Origin: Chitinophaga niabensis
GTDB lineage: Bacteria > Bacteroidota > Bacteroidia > Chitinophagales > Chitinophagaceae
DNA length: 64,000 nucleotides
Direction: 5' to 3'
NCBI RefSeq assembly: GCF_039545795.1
Contig: NZ_CP154260.1
Location: 129,001 to 193,000 of the forward strand
The position numbers were made by a program, and so were the translations under genes. The notes beneath the pieces are model-generated. The model worked only from the letters and a program-made list of their open reading frames with translations. It was not told where the DNA came from and made no database searches. Of the stretch, positions 19,401 to 28,243 are shown piece by piece. Each line of letters starts with the position of its first letter. The stretch's first letter is position 1.

Positions 19401-19762
19401 TCCTTGCTTTCATTGAAGGGCGGGATTATGTGGAGCATGTAACAGACTTTGAATTATATCACCGCCATAAAGGAATTGCCGGCGGCGGGATTGGTGAAAT
19501 GCAGATAGGGATTGACTTTGTGGTGGGTGTTACGCCTGACGCCACAATCGGAGGAGAAGGGATCGGCAAAATGATCGGGGAGGATTTTGTGATCGGCGTG
19601 CCGGTGGATATCGCAACGGCTACACGGCCAGATGCCATCCTGGTATCAAATGAACGGCACCGCATCGGCGTGTTGTCAGACAACGGATCGGTTTGCGAAG
19701 GCACACAATCCATTGGCATCGGGCAAATGGTGATCGGACTTGATTTTATCATTATTACATAA
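16487..19762 (+). CDS. Giant baseplate J-like protein (Pvc11/gp6-like)
   Basis: A 1091-residue wedge protein of the Pvc11/Afp11 group. The N-terminal region is helical (about 1-160). Beta-rich middle segments and a C-terminal baseplate J-type core (about 800-960) follow, including YHRRVHERLRHRSRAVSAWD and LILEAFPEIFKVKCLPHTN, both typical of gp47/baseplate J proteins. Unusually, the last 95 residues form a glycine-rich tail with three GIGxMxIGxDFV-type repeats (GIGEMQIGIDFVVG, GIGKMIGEDFVIG, GIGQMVIGLDFII). It follows gp25 directly and precedes the fibre gene. Confidence 0.88.
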   Translation: MKTTDKNIYQYLLATDGVNQLDRSALSLDPSLVKIDGRSKHDILRFLHALSRQIRFFDLNNQPMGDWQPFLDVLTASGNVPDETTLTRLLLSRKDWSPHITLLIAFLQVYAHAQNDLNQLPASRLNFYYEDVLRLQRRSAIADQVHVLVELAKSAAPTLLTKGTLLKGGKTANGMPLDYALDSDHVFNHAAISGLMSSFADVNPGGQRIIFKTGDATLMRENGASWRPFGTPQLQKTGTLPPMEHADIGFALASPNFFLAEGIRVINITMRLKSREELPDDIALTNLMDVKMTGLEGWIIPDVVQKITLTPVAPTLPDPKEFEAILDISVLYNESSPAITAYDEVIHQARLATGWPACSIRLKPDVFLLETLGQYSVTEVTVGVDVKGVKDLILQNDLSVQAAGTPVLPFTSFPRVDGNFYIGSAEAFRKSITSFAVSLKWQDPPASFVDHYAGYENPNVNNEKFKTDVHLLAGRKWTKLNNLSELLFDHADPSATHQLIIPAPVITQHVPGTPYKRQPRLAPPTAFDQFSQQGFIKLVLTKPTKTELGNLPADVPFEAFGHKTFPTVYSRHAIDKALGVADVVLPQQPYTPTLTEVALDYTAADTFSPDNPNHTDQLFQLDVFGAVEVTRGSGLSLIPKHDPEAALYIGLENAVAPQLLSLLFQLEEGSTPGAELLRSEEISWSYLAGGQWITISRADVLEDKTDGFQVSGLVRLVIGDDATLHHTLMPDNRLWVRASVLSKANGAGSVQALHTQAARASLQIPAGLEKEYDDHLATLLPAETISSLTKKLVGVKKVQQPYPSFGGRASESDQAYHRRVHERLRHRSRAVSAWDHERLILEAFPEIFKVKCLPHTNEENLLSPGDVKAVIVPDWRKRATGNPLKPKANGAFLRSVETFVETTHATPFANVHVTNPEYETLLVDSKVKFKEGFDPGYHSILLEDELKRFLSPWAYEEGQDIVFDGKIPASEILAFIEGRDYVEHVTDFELYHRHKGIAGGGIGEMQIGIDFVVGVTPDATIGGEGIGKMIGEDFVIGVPVDIATATRPDAILVSNERHRIGVLSDNGSVCEGTQSIGIGQMVIGLDFIIIT

Positions 19763-19799
19763 GTGTATTCTATTGTTCATAACTCTAAATTAAAGTATC

Positions 19800-20867
19800 A
19801 TGTCAGCACAAAGCAGAGTTTATCTCAAGGAAGGGTTCGATGATGGTGAACGTCCCACGGGTAAAGACTTCGCCGATATCTTCGATTCATTTATCAATAT
19901 TGAAGATGATAAGGTAAGCCTGGACGTAAATAAGAACCTGACTGTTCCGGCAGGCTTAACGCTTTTTAATTCACCTGCCGGGCCGAACGGAACGATCCGT
20001 TTTAACGGCACCAAGGTGCAGGTTTCTGTTGGAGGCGTATGGAGTGATATTGCCGGGGAGAGTGGCGCATTCCAGATAATAGGCGTAGGACCGAATGTTG
20101 GATTCACTGGTGGGAATGTAGGGATCACTAACATGGCGCCAACACATAAACTGGATGTACAACTGGGTACGAATTCAGGTGCCGGCGAGCGTGTCCGCTT
20201 CGGAAAACTGGTGGTGCATACCGGACCGGTGGCTCCCAATGATGGTGCATTCATTAGCCATGAAAGCCAGACCGGCGATACAAGTTTTGCCCTGAAGCAG
20301 GATGCTGCTGCAAATACCATTCTTAATTGCGGCCAGTTCTCAGCGTTGAGCCTGAACCAGGGAGGAACAGCTACTCCGCGCCTGCAGTTATCAACTTCCG
20401 GCAATTTCCAGATATCACCCGCAACGAGCGTGAACATTAATGGAAACACCATCATCGGCACCGCGGGTACCCCAAGAGCTTTTTCTGTGAACGGTACTGC
20501 AGCAAAAACAGGCGGAGGCCCGTTTGACGTACTTGCATCAGACAGGCGCGTAAAAAAAGATATTCAGCCACTTACAATTGGCTTGAAGGAGCTTTGCAAA
20601 CTGGAGCCGGTGTATTATAAGTTCAATGGTGTGGTAGGTACGCCCGATGACGAAAAGCAGTATGTAGGCCTGATCGCCAACGATGTTCAAAAGGTGATCC
20701 CTTCTATCGTAAAGAAGAGCATACTGGAAGATGAAGCACATAAGGATCTGCTTACCTATGATTCCGGTCCGCTGACTTTCATGCTGATCAACGCTGTTCG
20801 TGAGTTGACAGAAAGGGTTGAAAAACTGGAAGCCCAGCTTGCTGCAAAGAAAAATACCAAGAATTAA
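19800..20867 (+). CDS. Tail fibre with S74 intramolecular chaperone domain
   Basis: A 355-residue trimeric fibre candidate for target binding. The N-terminal part (about 1-100) attaches to the baseplate. The middle is beta-rich, with Gly, Asn and Thr repeats like phage fibres. The C-terminal 115 residues form a Peptidase_S74 chaperone: SDRRVKKDIQPL (about 241-252), YYKFNGVVG, YVGLIANDVQKVIPSIV, ending in a coiled coil (VRELTERVEKLEAQLAAKK). S74 domains fold the fibre and then usually cleave themselves off after a Ser at the SD site. The gene sits between the two giant baseplate genes. Confidence 0.85.
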   Translation: MSAQSRVYLKEGFDDGERPTGKDFADIFDSFINIEDDKVSLDVNKNLTVPAGLTLFNSPAGPNGTIRFNGTKVQVSVGGVWSDIAGESGAFQIIGVGPNVGFTGGNVGITNMAPTHKLDVQLGTNSGAGERVRFGKLVVHTGPVAPNDGAFISHESQTGDTSFALKQDAAANTILNCGQFSALSLNQGGTATPRLQLSTSGNFQISPATSVNINGNTIIGTAGTPRAFSVNGTAAKTGGGPFDVLASDRRVKKDIQPLTIGLKELCKLEPVYYKFNGVVGTPDDEKQYVGLIANDVQKVIPSIVKKSILEDEAHKDLLTYDSGPLTFMLINAVRELTERVEKLEAQLAAKKNTKN

Positions 20868-20882
20868 TCTGATCCAGGTAAT

Positions 20883-23800
20883 ATGGAAACAGCACCCCAA
20901 ATATCAACATTACCCCCTCCGCTTAAAAGCCAGGATTTCAGTTTTCTGCGCTCGGAAGGCCTGACCATCATTCAGGCACTGGCATCCGGGTCCTGGACGG
21001 ATCATAACCTGCATGATCCCGGCATCACATTGCTGGAGGCCATGTGTTACGCTGTGACCGAAGCCGGTCTTCGTACAGGAATGGATATGAAGGACCTCCT
21101 GGCGAGTAGCGGAACGGTCCGTTCTCCCGAATTTTTTACGGCATCCAGGGTACTGCCAACCGCCCCGGTAACGGCTGTGGATGTACGAAAAGTGCTTATT
21201 AACCATCCACAGGTACGGAATGCCTGGGCGTTTCCCCAGAAATCATTGCCGCTTGGCCGATACAGCGTGTTGCTGGAATTTGAGCAAGAAGCACTTAACA
21301 GCAACAACCTTACGGTAGTAGTAACGGTGCCGGGAATCCCGCCGCGTGATTATACGATAGACATTGCTTTCCCGCATTGGGATGATGAAGATGTTTTACC
21401 GATGTTACAAGGAGCTGTTCTGCAATCCGTCGTGTTTGAACCCGGCAATGAATGGAAACAGATGGAAGGCGATACATCGTTCTTCGCAAGAGCTACCGTC
21501 AATTATCAGTTTCCGCCGGACGTGACGGTATTGCAAATGAACCTGTGGATCGTAGCGCAGATCACCACTGAAATGGAGGACGTTGCATTGGAAGCACCGG
21601 GCGTACTGGCGCAATTGACCACACTGATCAGCGATCTGGGACCAAACAGACCATTGCCAAAATTATACGCGCACGTGCTGGAAGCGCACGCCGCGATGCG
21701 GCACATACGGAGGTATATCCTGCCTTATCGCAGTCTCGGTGAAAGCATTGCAACATTCAATGCAGTGCGGCAGCAGGAAGTAGGCATCACTGCCACTATT
21801 GAAGTGGGCAGTGATGTAAATATCGAAGAACTGCTGGCGGAAATGTTCTTCCGCGTCAGCAACCTGATTGCCACAGGTATTCATTTCAGTACCCTGGATG
21901 CGCAACTGCAGCTGGCCGGCAGTGCGGACCTTGTGTTTGACGGTCCGCTGACGGATGCAGGATTCCTGGCCAACGAAGATATCGGTGCGCAACAGATCAC
22001 CTCTATTCTTTATACCTCGGATATTTTAAGGATCATTTATCAACTGCGGAACGCCAATGCCGCAGATGATGTGGATCGCCGTGAGGATGTAAGTGCCCGG
22101 AAGATCATCGGCGTAAGAGGGCTTTCACTGGCCAATTACATGGACAATCGTCCCATTACCACCAAGGCGCGGGATTGCCTGCAACTCGTAAAGAGCCAGA
22201 AGCATATCCCTGTGCTGAGTGTAACAAAATCCCAGATTATTATATTCCGGAATGGCGTTAAAGTGGCCTATAATATTGTTCGTGTTCTGGAGATCTTCAA
22301 TAATAAAAAGGAAGCGGACATACAGGCCAGTGCTTCCACTGCCATGGATATTGCCGTGCCGCAGGGAGAAGTATACCCCATTGCTGAATATTATCCCATA
22401 CAAAACGATTTGCCTTTGGCATACGGAGTTGGAGAAGCAGGCCTGCCTGATCATGCCACCATCGCCCGTCGTGCACAATCCAAACAGTTGAAAGGCTATC
22501 TCTTTTTATTTGAACAATTACTGGCCGGATACCAGGCACAGCTTTCACAGTTCAATACATTTTTCAGCGCCGATCCGGAAGTAAACCAAACGATCTTTCA
22601 ACAACCTTTATATCATCTTCCGGATATTGCGCCGCTGTATAAGGCATTCGGGCCGCAGTATGCCACCTGGCAGGATTTTGTGGATGACCAGGAGAATGAG
22701 TATACAAAAATGCTGGAAGAGACAACGGAAACGCGTGAGCAATTCCTGCAGCGGCGGAATGCTTTGTTAGATCATTTGCTGGCTGCACTTGGTGAAGATA
22801 TGCGCGATCGCACCAACCTGCTGTTACGGCTGGCCATGCAGGTACCGGGAGCGGAAAGCATGAATTTAATCCAGCTGCTCGCCGCGCAGCAACAACGGCG
22901 GATGAATACCTTACAGGAACTGATCTATGACAAATCTGCTTTTTATTATGCGCTTCCCGAACTGAACCAGAACAAGCCGCAGGCTTACGGTCATCCCATG
23001 TGGCATACCACGCATTTTATGAACATCACTCCGGTAAATAACGGATTTGCCTGGGAGATTTCAAATCTGCGCGGAGTGCCGGTGCTCAAGGAATTTGAGC
23101 TGGCCGGTTCCAGGAAGGAAGCATTGCAGACAGCAGAGCTGGCATTGAAGTTTGCGACCAACGCATCACATTATACCTTCCGGCTTGACGGCCCTGATCA
23201 TATCCTGGAAATATTGAGTACGGACGGTGTGACGAGGCTGGCTGAAAGCGTGGATAGTTATCCTTCATTACCAGAGGCAGAAGACGGAATGGACGAGATC
23301 GCGGATATGATACGTTTTGTCTGGTCTGCCTATACACTCATTCCGCTTGAATACAGACTATATCACATGCTGGGCATCGATCTGAAAGAGCGGCGCCCGC
23401 TCATACATACTTTCAGCGATTACGCAGAGATTTATGACGAGCCTGTTCCAAACGCAGAGAACAGGAAACGTTTCCGGCTTCGCGATGCACCGGGCCCGGC
23501 GGGTATACTGCTGGAAAGCGCAGGAAATTATCCCGGCGTTACCAATCCTGAAGCCATCGCTGCGGCCAGGGCTGCCGCACAGCTGATGATAGACCAGGGT
23601 ACGGAACTGGTGAATTATGTGATGGAAGATGCCGGTGGCGGTACTTTCCGCATAGCCCTGAAACTCGCAGATAATACAATACTGGCCCGATCCCCCGATG
23701 TTTTTCTGACTGTTGCTGCAGCAAAAAGCCGCATCCGCAGGATCAGGGAACATATTTTCAGGATGCTGAGCGCACAGGGATTTTTCCTGGTAGAACATCA

Positions 23801-24230
23801 CCTCCTTTTTTCAGATACGGCAAACGAAAATGATTTGTTGCAGATCTCCGGACAAACAGATCCGCATTCATTTCAGATCACATTCGTATTCCCTTCTGGT
23901 TACGAACGTGACTTTGCAGTTGTTGATAGCCCGCCAATCCTTTCCAGCCCTGCATTGTACCGTGATGGCGAATTCAGGAAATATGCAGAGGAACAGGTCC
24001 GCAAACATTGTCCTGCTCACATCCTGCCCCGTGTTTTGTGGGTAGACCGCGCAGTTGCAGGCACCGATTTTAGCCTGGACCCTCCGTGCATCGAGGAATT
24101 TGAACTGGTATACTTCAACTGGCTCCGGACTTACCTGACGGATGAAGTAGATCCTGCGGAACTGGACCTTGCACGGGAAGCCCTGGTTCAGGTGATGAAC
24201 AATTTATACAGCGAATATTTTACAACCTGA
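20883..24230 (+). CDS. Giant baseplate protein (Pvc12-like)
   Basis: A 1115-residue partner of the preceding baseplate J protein, of the Pvc12/Afp12 type. The N-terminus has the group's signature, SWTDHNLHDPGITLLEAMCY (about 37-56). The middle contains a long segment with KQLKGYLFLFEQLLAGYQAQ (about 538-557), also typical. The C-terminus YFNWLRTYLTDEV and LVQVMNNLYSEYF is helical. It would form the outer wedge that triggers sheath contraction. The tape-measure gene starts nine bases after the stop. Confidence 0.87.
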   Translation: METAPQISTLPPPLKSQDFSFLRSEGLTIIQALASGSWTDHNLHDPGITLLEAMCYAVTEAGLRTGMDMKDLLASSGTVRSPEFFTASRVLPTAPVTAVDVRKVLINHPQVRNAWAFPQKSLPLGRYSVLLEFEQEALNSNNLTVVVTVPGIPPRDYTIDIAFPHWDDEDVLPMLQGAVLQSVVFEPGNEWKQMEGDTSFFARATVNYQFPPDVTVLQMNLWIVAQITTEMEDVALEAPGVLAQLTTLISDLGPNRPLPKLYAHVLEAHAAMRHIRRYILPYRSLGESIATFNAVRQQEVGITATIEVGSDVNIEELLAEMFFRVSNLIATGIHFSTLDAQLQLAGSADLVFDGPLTDAGFLANEDIGAQQITSILYTSDILRIIYQLRNANAADDVDRREDVSARKIIGVRGLSLANYMDNRPITTKARDCLQLVKSQKHIPVLSVTKSQIIIFRNGVKVAYNIVRVLEIFNNKKEADIQASASTAMDIAVPQGEVYPIAEYYPIQNDLPLAYGVGEAGLPDHATIARRAQSKQLKGYLFLFEQLLAGYQAQLSQFNTFFSADPEVNQTIFQQPLYHLPDIAPLYKAFGPQYATWQDFVDDQENEYTKMLEETTETREQFLQRRNALLDHLLAALGEDMRDRTNLLLRLAMQVPGAESMNLIQLLAAQQQRRMNTLQELIYDKSAFYYALPELNQNKPQAYGHPMWHTTHFMNITPVNNGFAWEISNLRGVPVLKEFELAGSRKEALQTAELALKFATNASHYTFRLDGPDHILEILSTDGVTRLAESVDSYPSLPEAEDGMDEIADMIRFVWSAYTLIPLEYRLYHMLGIDLKERRPLIHTFSDYAEIYDEPVPNAENRKRFRLRDAPGPAGILLESAGNYPGVTNPEAIAAARAAAQLMIDQGTELVNYVMEDAGGGTFRIALKLADNTILARSPDVFLTVAAAKSRIRRIREHIFRMLSAQGFFLVEHHLLFSDTANENDLLQISGQTDPHSFQITFVFPSGYERDFAVVDSPPILSSPALYRDGEFRKYAEEQVRKHCPAHILPRVLWVDRAVAGTDFSLDPPCIEEFELVYFNWLRTYLTDEVDPAELDLAREALVQVMNNLYSEYFTT

Positions 24231-24239
24231 TATCACGAT

Positions 24240-25871
24240 ATGCAACACCTTGTTCAAAAACAGGTATTCAACATTTCTGCCCCGTCACTTTTGCTGGCGC
24301 AGCAATGGGAATCCCGTGCCGCCAATATGTTGCGTCATGTGATCACACCTTGTATTGAACAATGTTTTAACCGGTTTGTGAAGGAAGATGAGGTGATTCT
24401 GCTGAACCGGCTGGAAGTAGACCTTGGTATGCTTTCAGCGGATATTTCTGATCAGCAGATCCGCGAGAAGGTGGAAGCAGTTGTAGCGGCTGCGCTGCAA
24501 AAAATTGTGCCGGCTGCTCATATCAGGCAGGCCGCTGATCTCACGAAGCCTTTCGGGGCCGGGGAGCAGGAAAAGGAAAAATTTCAGAACCGGCGCTTTA
24601 GCCGGCGCGAAGCAATGCAGGAATGTTTTATTCATTTCCTGGTGTACGGAAGACTGCCATGGTGGGCAGAGCCGGATAAGATGAATAAACCGGAGTGGGA
24701 TGATGAATGGATCGCACAGCTTGGTGCCCCACAATACGAACATATTATTGCCACGCTGCGGAGATGGAAGCATTCGCAGGAGCGCCTTGTGCAACAATTC
24801 AGCATAACATTTATTGAAAAACTGCTGGAGCGGCATAATCCCAAACTTATTCAGGAAACAAGTACAGGCTGGAGTTGGATAGAAAAGATATCCGGTGCCA
24901 GTTCTCAGGCATTACGTAAAGCTTATTGGACGTACGTGGTCAGCCGGTGTATCAGTGATGATGTTACAGGTACACAACTTGTTGCCGCACTAAAATATTG
25001 GCTGGAAGATCATTCCGGGTTGAAAAAAGAATTAGTAAAAGAAATACGGACCAGGCAACCTGCTCAGCCAGGCACAGGCATACCTGTCGATGCTGTGATG
25101 TTAAAGGCATTATTGACGGAGGCGATGGAGCTGGGGCCGGACAAACAGGGAAGTTCTTCCGGCGATGATCATACCGGCCTTCCCAACGGAAAGCAGGATG
25201 CAAACAAAAAAAACAATGTTGCGCAAACAAGCGATGCAACACATGAACAGACCGGAAGAGAAAATCGTGGGACAGGAACAGCACCTTCTAATATAAAAAG
25301 TGTTGCCGGAACAAAAAATGTTTCGGGCAATGATGGCAATGATATGCCTGGATCCGGGACTGAAGGAGAGGCACTCTACGCCGATGCGGCGGGGCTTGTG
25401 TTATTACATCCTTTTCTACCGGAATTATTCCGTATCAGCGATCTCTGGCAAGCTGAAGGATGGGTTTCCGTACAAGCGCAGCACACAGCTGTGTTGCTCG
25501 TTACCTGGCTGGGGTATGGGCATACAGATATACCGGAATACAATCTGATCATCCCTAAGCTTCTTTGTGGAATGCCCTGGGAAGAAACACTGGATATTTC
25601 CATTCCATTGGAAGATCATCACAGGCAATCAGGAACGGAGTTGCTGGAGGCTGTGATCGATCACTGGAGCGTACTGGGTAAAACGTCTGCCGATGGGCTT
25701 CGCGAAGGATTTATCATGCGCAGGGGCAAAGTGGAAGAAAAGAAAGACGGCTGGTTGATCACTGTTGAAAAGAAGGCACAGGATGTTTTGATGGGAAAGC
25801 TCCCCTGGGGTATTTCTATGATCCGGTTGCCCTGGATGAAGGATACCGGTGTTTATGTGGACTGGGCTTAA
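24240..25871 (+). CDS. Contractile injection system tape-measure protein (Pvc14-like)
   Basis: A 543-residue protein of the CIS tape-measure family, which sets tube length during assembly. The N-terminus matches the family block, with FVKEDEVILLNRLEVDLGML at about 44-63. A hydrophilic low-complexity linker (about 295-375, rich in Gly, Asn, Asp and Thr) separates it from the conserved C-terminal domain (about 385-543): GLVLLHPFLPELFRISDLW, KLLCGMPWEETL, ADGLREGFIMRRGKVEEK and LPWGISMIRLPWMKDTG. This closes the structural part of the operon. Confidence 0.9.
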   Translation: MQHLVQKQVFNISAPSLLLAQQWESRAANMLRHVITPCIEQCFNRFVKEDEVILLNRLEVDLGMLSADISDQQIREKVEAVVAAALQKIVPAAHIRQAADLTKPFGAGEQEKEKFQNRRFSRREAMQECFIHFLVYGRLPWWAEPDKMNKPEWDDEWIAQLGAPQYEHIIATLRRWKHSQERLVQQFSITFIEKLLERHNPKLIQETSTGWSWIEKISGASSQALRKAYWTYVVSRCISDDVTGTQLVAALKYWLEDHSGLKKELVKEIRTRQPAQPGTGIPVDAVMLKALLTEAMELGPDKQGSSSGDDHTGLPNGKQDANKKNNVAQTSDATHEQTGRENRGTGTAPSNIKSVAGTKNVSGNDGNDMPGSGTEGEALYADAAGLVLLHPFLPELFRISDLWQAEGWVSVQAQHTAVLLVTWLGYGHTDIPEYNLIIPKLLCGMPWEETLDISIPLEDHHRQSGTELLEAVIDHWSVLGKTSADGLREGFIMRRGKVEEKKDGWLITVEKKAQDVLMGKLPWGISMIRLPWMKDTGVYVDWA

Positions 25872-25906
25872 TTAGTATTTATTTATGAATCTAAATAACG
25901 AAGAAC

Positions 25907-28240
25907 ATGCAAACTGTATTTTCATCTGTATTCCGGGCAATAAGACCCGTTTGGGTCTTTTTCCTGGCCATTGCACTATGTGGCAGCTTCTCATCGCAGG
26001 CACAGGATATTATATATGCTGACGGAAACCCGAATCCACCTTTCAATTTCCCTCCAGGGACAGCAGTAGGAGGGGGAGCCGCATTGAATGTAACAATTTC
26101 CCCGGTTAAAGCCGGTGCAGTTCCGCCGATAACGATGACCATTACCTCCCTGAGCTTTGAAGATGGCTTGGGCGAAACCGTTATATGCGGCCCTTGCGCA
26201 GGCGCACAGGTGATAGACGGGATAACATTCCAGTCTACGGGAGAAACAGTAACCATTACTGGTGCTCCCTTGGCGGCAGGCGTGGGGAAAATCATACGGT
26301 TTACTATTCTTGCCAGTGTTGCCGGCGAGCCCTGCCAGCGTTCCTATACGTTAAACGTGGAACGCAGGCCGATTGATCTGGGACTGGTGCTGGACCGCTC
26401 AGGCAGTATGAGCTGGAAGTATGATGGCAGTACAACGCCAGACAAAACGCTTAGCCGTTGGGCGGGGCTGGTAAGAGGGCTTAATGTGCTGAGTGCGCAG
26501 GTAGCTGCTTTGGATATTCCCGGGGACAAGATCGTTGTGAGGATGTTTGCTTCTCCCGGCGTGATTGCTTCTCCTGCTCCTTTTGATGCCGGTCTCGTTG
26601 CGATGGATCCCAATGCCAACCAATTGCAGGCAACCTACAATCCCATCAACCCCGCTGGCAATACTGCTTTGGGAGATGGTATAATTGCCGTTCGGGATCA
26701 ATTGTTACCAGGCACAGTTGGGAATAATAAAGCAATGATCGTGTTTTCAGATGGTGTTCAGAATACAGGAGACGAAGTGAAAGCCGTTGCACCAAATGCA
26801 TTTACACAAACCATTGGCGGGCAAAAGCTCCGTGGTAATGCAAATGAAATAAAACTCTATACGATCTGCCTGGGTACTACCGGCCATAACCCGCAATTAA
26901 TGCAGGATATCGGTGGCGCGAATGGAGGTTTGTCCCTCAACCCCAACCTGGTAACCACCTTTGAATCGGAGGCCCAGTTTGCTGCGATGTTCACCCTTCA
27001 TCTTGCCAATATCCTGAAAGGGAATAGTCCGCAATTTGTAGATATCCGCAATGGTAAATTCCCGGTTTCTTCCGGTGGCGAATTCCCTCCTCCTCCGATG
27101 GTGACAGATTCTTTCTCTGTTAATAAGGGAATTAATATAGCCACTGTGACATTATTTGCTCCGGCCCGATACAAGCCGATGGTGACATCCATTAAGGTGG
27201 GCAGTACAGAACTGATACAGTATGCCACCAAAACGAGCGGCGATGGATTTACAACTTTTGCATTCCGTACGCCATTTAACAGCGAGAATACCACTAAACT
27301 CAATGGCGAGTGGAAAGTAGAATCCCGCCTAAGTGCAAACCCCGGGATCGTTGTGCCCTATGTGCTGATGGTGATGGTAGATGATCATAATCTGAAGGCA
27401 AATTATTCTTTAGTTGACAGTTCCTTTAAAGTGAACCAGGCAGTTAAACCCAAAGTAACATTGGAGCGCCGTGGCCAATCTGTTGCGAACGCTAAGGTAC
27501 TGGCCATTTTCCTGAAACCGGGAGATGACCTGAATGATCTGATTGCCCGCGCAAATGTAGACTTCCAGGTACCAGCCGATGATCCGGGATCTCCTGACGT
27601 AGCCAAACTGGCGAAACTGATGGAAGACACGGCATTCCTCAATAAGATCAAAGCAAAAGACCAACTGGTAGATCTTTTATATGATGCTGGCAGCAAGTCC
27701 TATACCGGTAGTTTTAACGGAACAGATGTAACCGGTGTTTACCAGGTGATCTATCGCGTAACGGCAACGGATTCACTGATGGGTGAAATACAGCGTTATC
27801 ACACTGAAAATTTCTACGTTCGTTTCCCGGATATCGATGTGCCGAATTCACAACTGACCGTTACCCGTAATGACAGTTTCACGGTGATTACTTTCCGCCC
27901 GCAGGCAAGCAATGGCAGATTGATCGGTGCAGGTTGGGGAGGAGCGATCAGCCTTGACGCTGGCAGTGCAACCATTGAGAAAGTAGTAGATAAGGGAGAT
28001 GGCAGCTACGATATCATTGTAAAAGGTGATCTCTCCGGTAATATCAAACTCAGTGTTGCCGGTGAAAAAGTAATTGACGGCAAGATTGGCAGTATTGATT
28101 GTTACATGCCAAACCAGGGCTTCTTCAAACGTATACAGTGCTGGTTGGAAAGCATCGGCCTGCCTGCATGGACGATCTGGATAATACTCCTGTTGTTATT
28201 ACTGCTGCTTATCTTATTGTTCAGGAAAAAGAAAAAATAA
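25907..28240 (+). CDS. Sec-exported, membrane-anchored von Willebrand A protein (copy 1)
   Basis: A 777-residue protein with an N-terminal signal peptide (about 1-33, ending AQA), a unique roughly 120-residue beta domain (about 34-152, with two Cys in ICGPCAG), and a vWA domain starting at about 155. The MIDAS motif is intact: Asp163-Arg-Ser165-Gly-Ser167. Beta-rich segments follow (about 380-740), then a C-terminal transmembrane helix (about 748-771) and a lysine tail. The protein would be anchored in the inner membrane with its bulk outside the cytoplasm. It starts 35 bases after the tape-measure gene and is followed after three bases by the first cargo gene. vWA domains bind partners via a metal; the partner is unknown. 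A shorter copy lies at 31571-33082. Confidence 0.82.
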   Translation: MQTVFSSVFRAIRPVWVFFLAIALCGSFSSQAQDIIYADGNPNPPFNFPPGTAVGGGAALNVTISPVKAGAVPPITMTITSLSFEDGLGETVICGPCAGAQVIDGITFQSTGETVTITGAPLAAGVGKIIRFTILASVAGEPCQRSYTLNVERRPIDLGLVLDRSGSMSWKYDGSTTPDKTLSRWAGLVRGLNVLSAQVAALDIPGDKIVVRMFASPGVIASPAPFDAGLVAMDPNANQLQATYNPINPAGNTALGDGIIAVRDQLLPGTVGNNKAMIVFSDGVQNTGDEVKAVAPNAFTQTIGGQKLRGNANEIKLYTICLGTTGHNPQLMQDIGGANGGLSLNPNLVTTFESEAQFAAMFTLHLANILKGNSPQFVDIRNGKFPVSSGGEFPPPPMVTDSFSVNKGINIATVTLFAPARYKPMVTSIKVGSTELIQYATKTSGDGFTTFAFRTPFNSENTTKLNGEWKVESRLSANPGIVVPYVLMVMVDDHNLKANYSLVDSSFKVNQAVKPKVTLERRGQSVANAKVLAIFLKPGDDLNDLIARANVDFQVPADDPGSPDVAKLAKLMEDTAFLNKIKAKDQLVDLLYDAGSKSYTGSFNGTDVTGVYQVIYRVTATDSLMGEIQRYHTENFYVRFPDIDVPNSQLTVTRNDSFTVITFRPQASNGRLIGAGWGGAISLDAGSATIEKVVDKGDGSYDIIVKGDLSGNIKLSVAGEKVIDGKIGSIDCYMPNQGFFKRIQCWLESIGLPAWTIWIILLLLLLLLILLFRKKKK

Positions 28241-28243
28241 GCC

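Noticed and set aside
7197..25871. Type VI secretion system or prophage interpretation
   Set aside because: No TssJLM membrane complex, ClpV, head, portal, terminase, integrase or lysis genes are present, and two sheaths, the tape measure, cap and AAA+ ATPase fit an eCIS.
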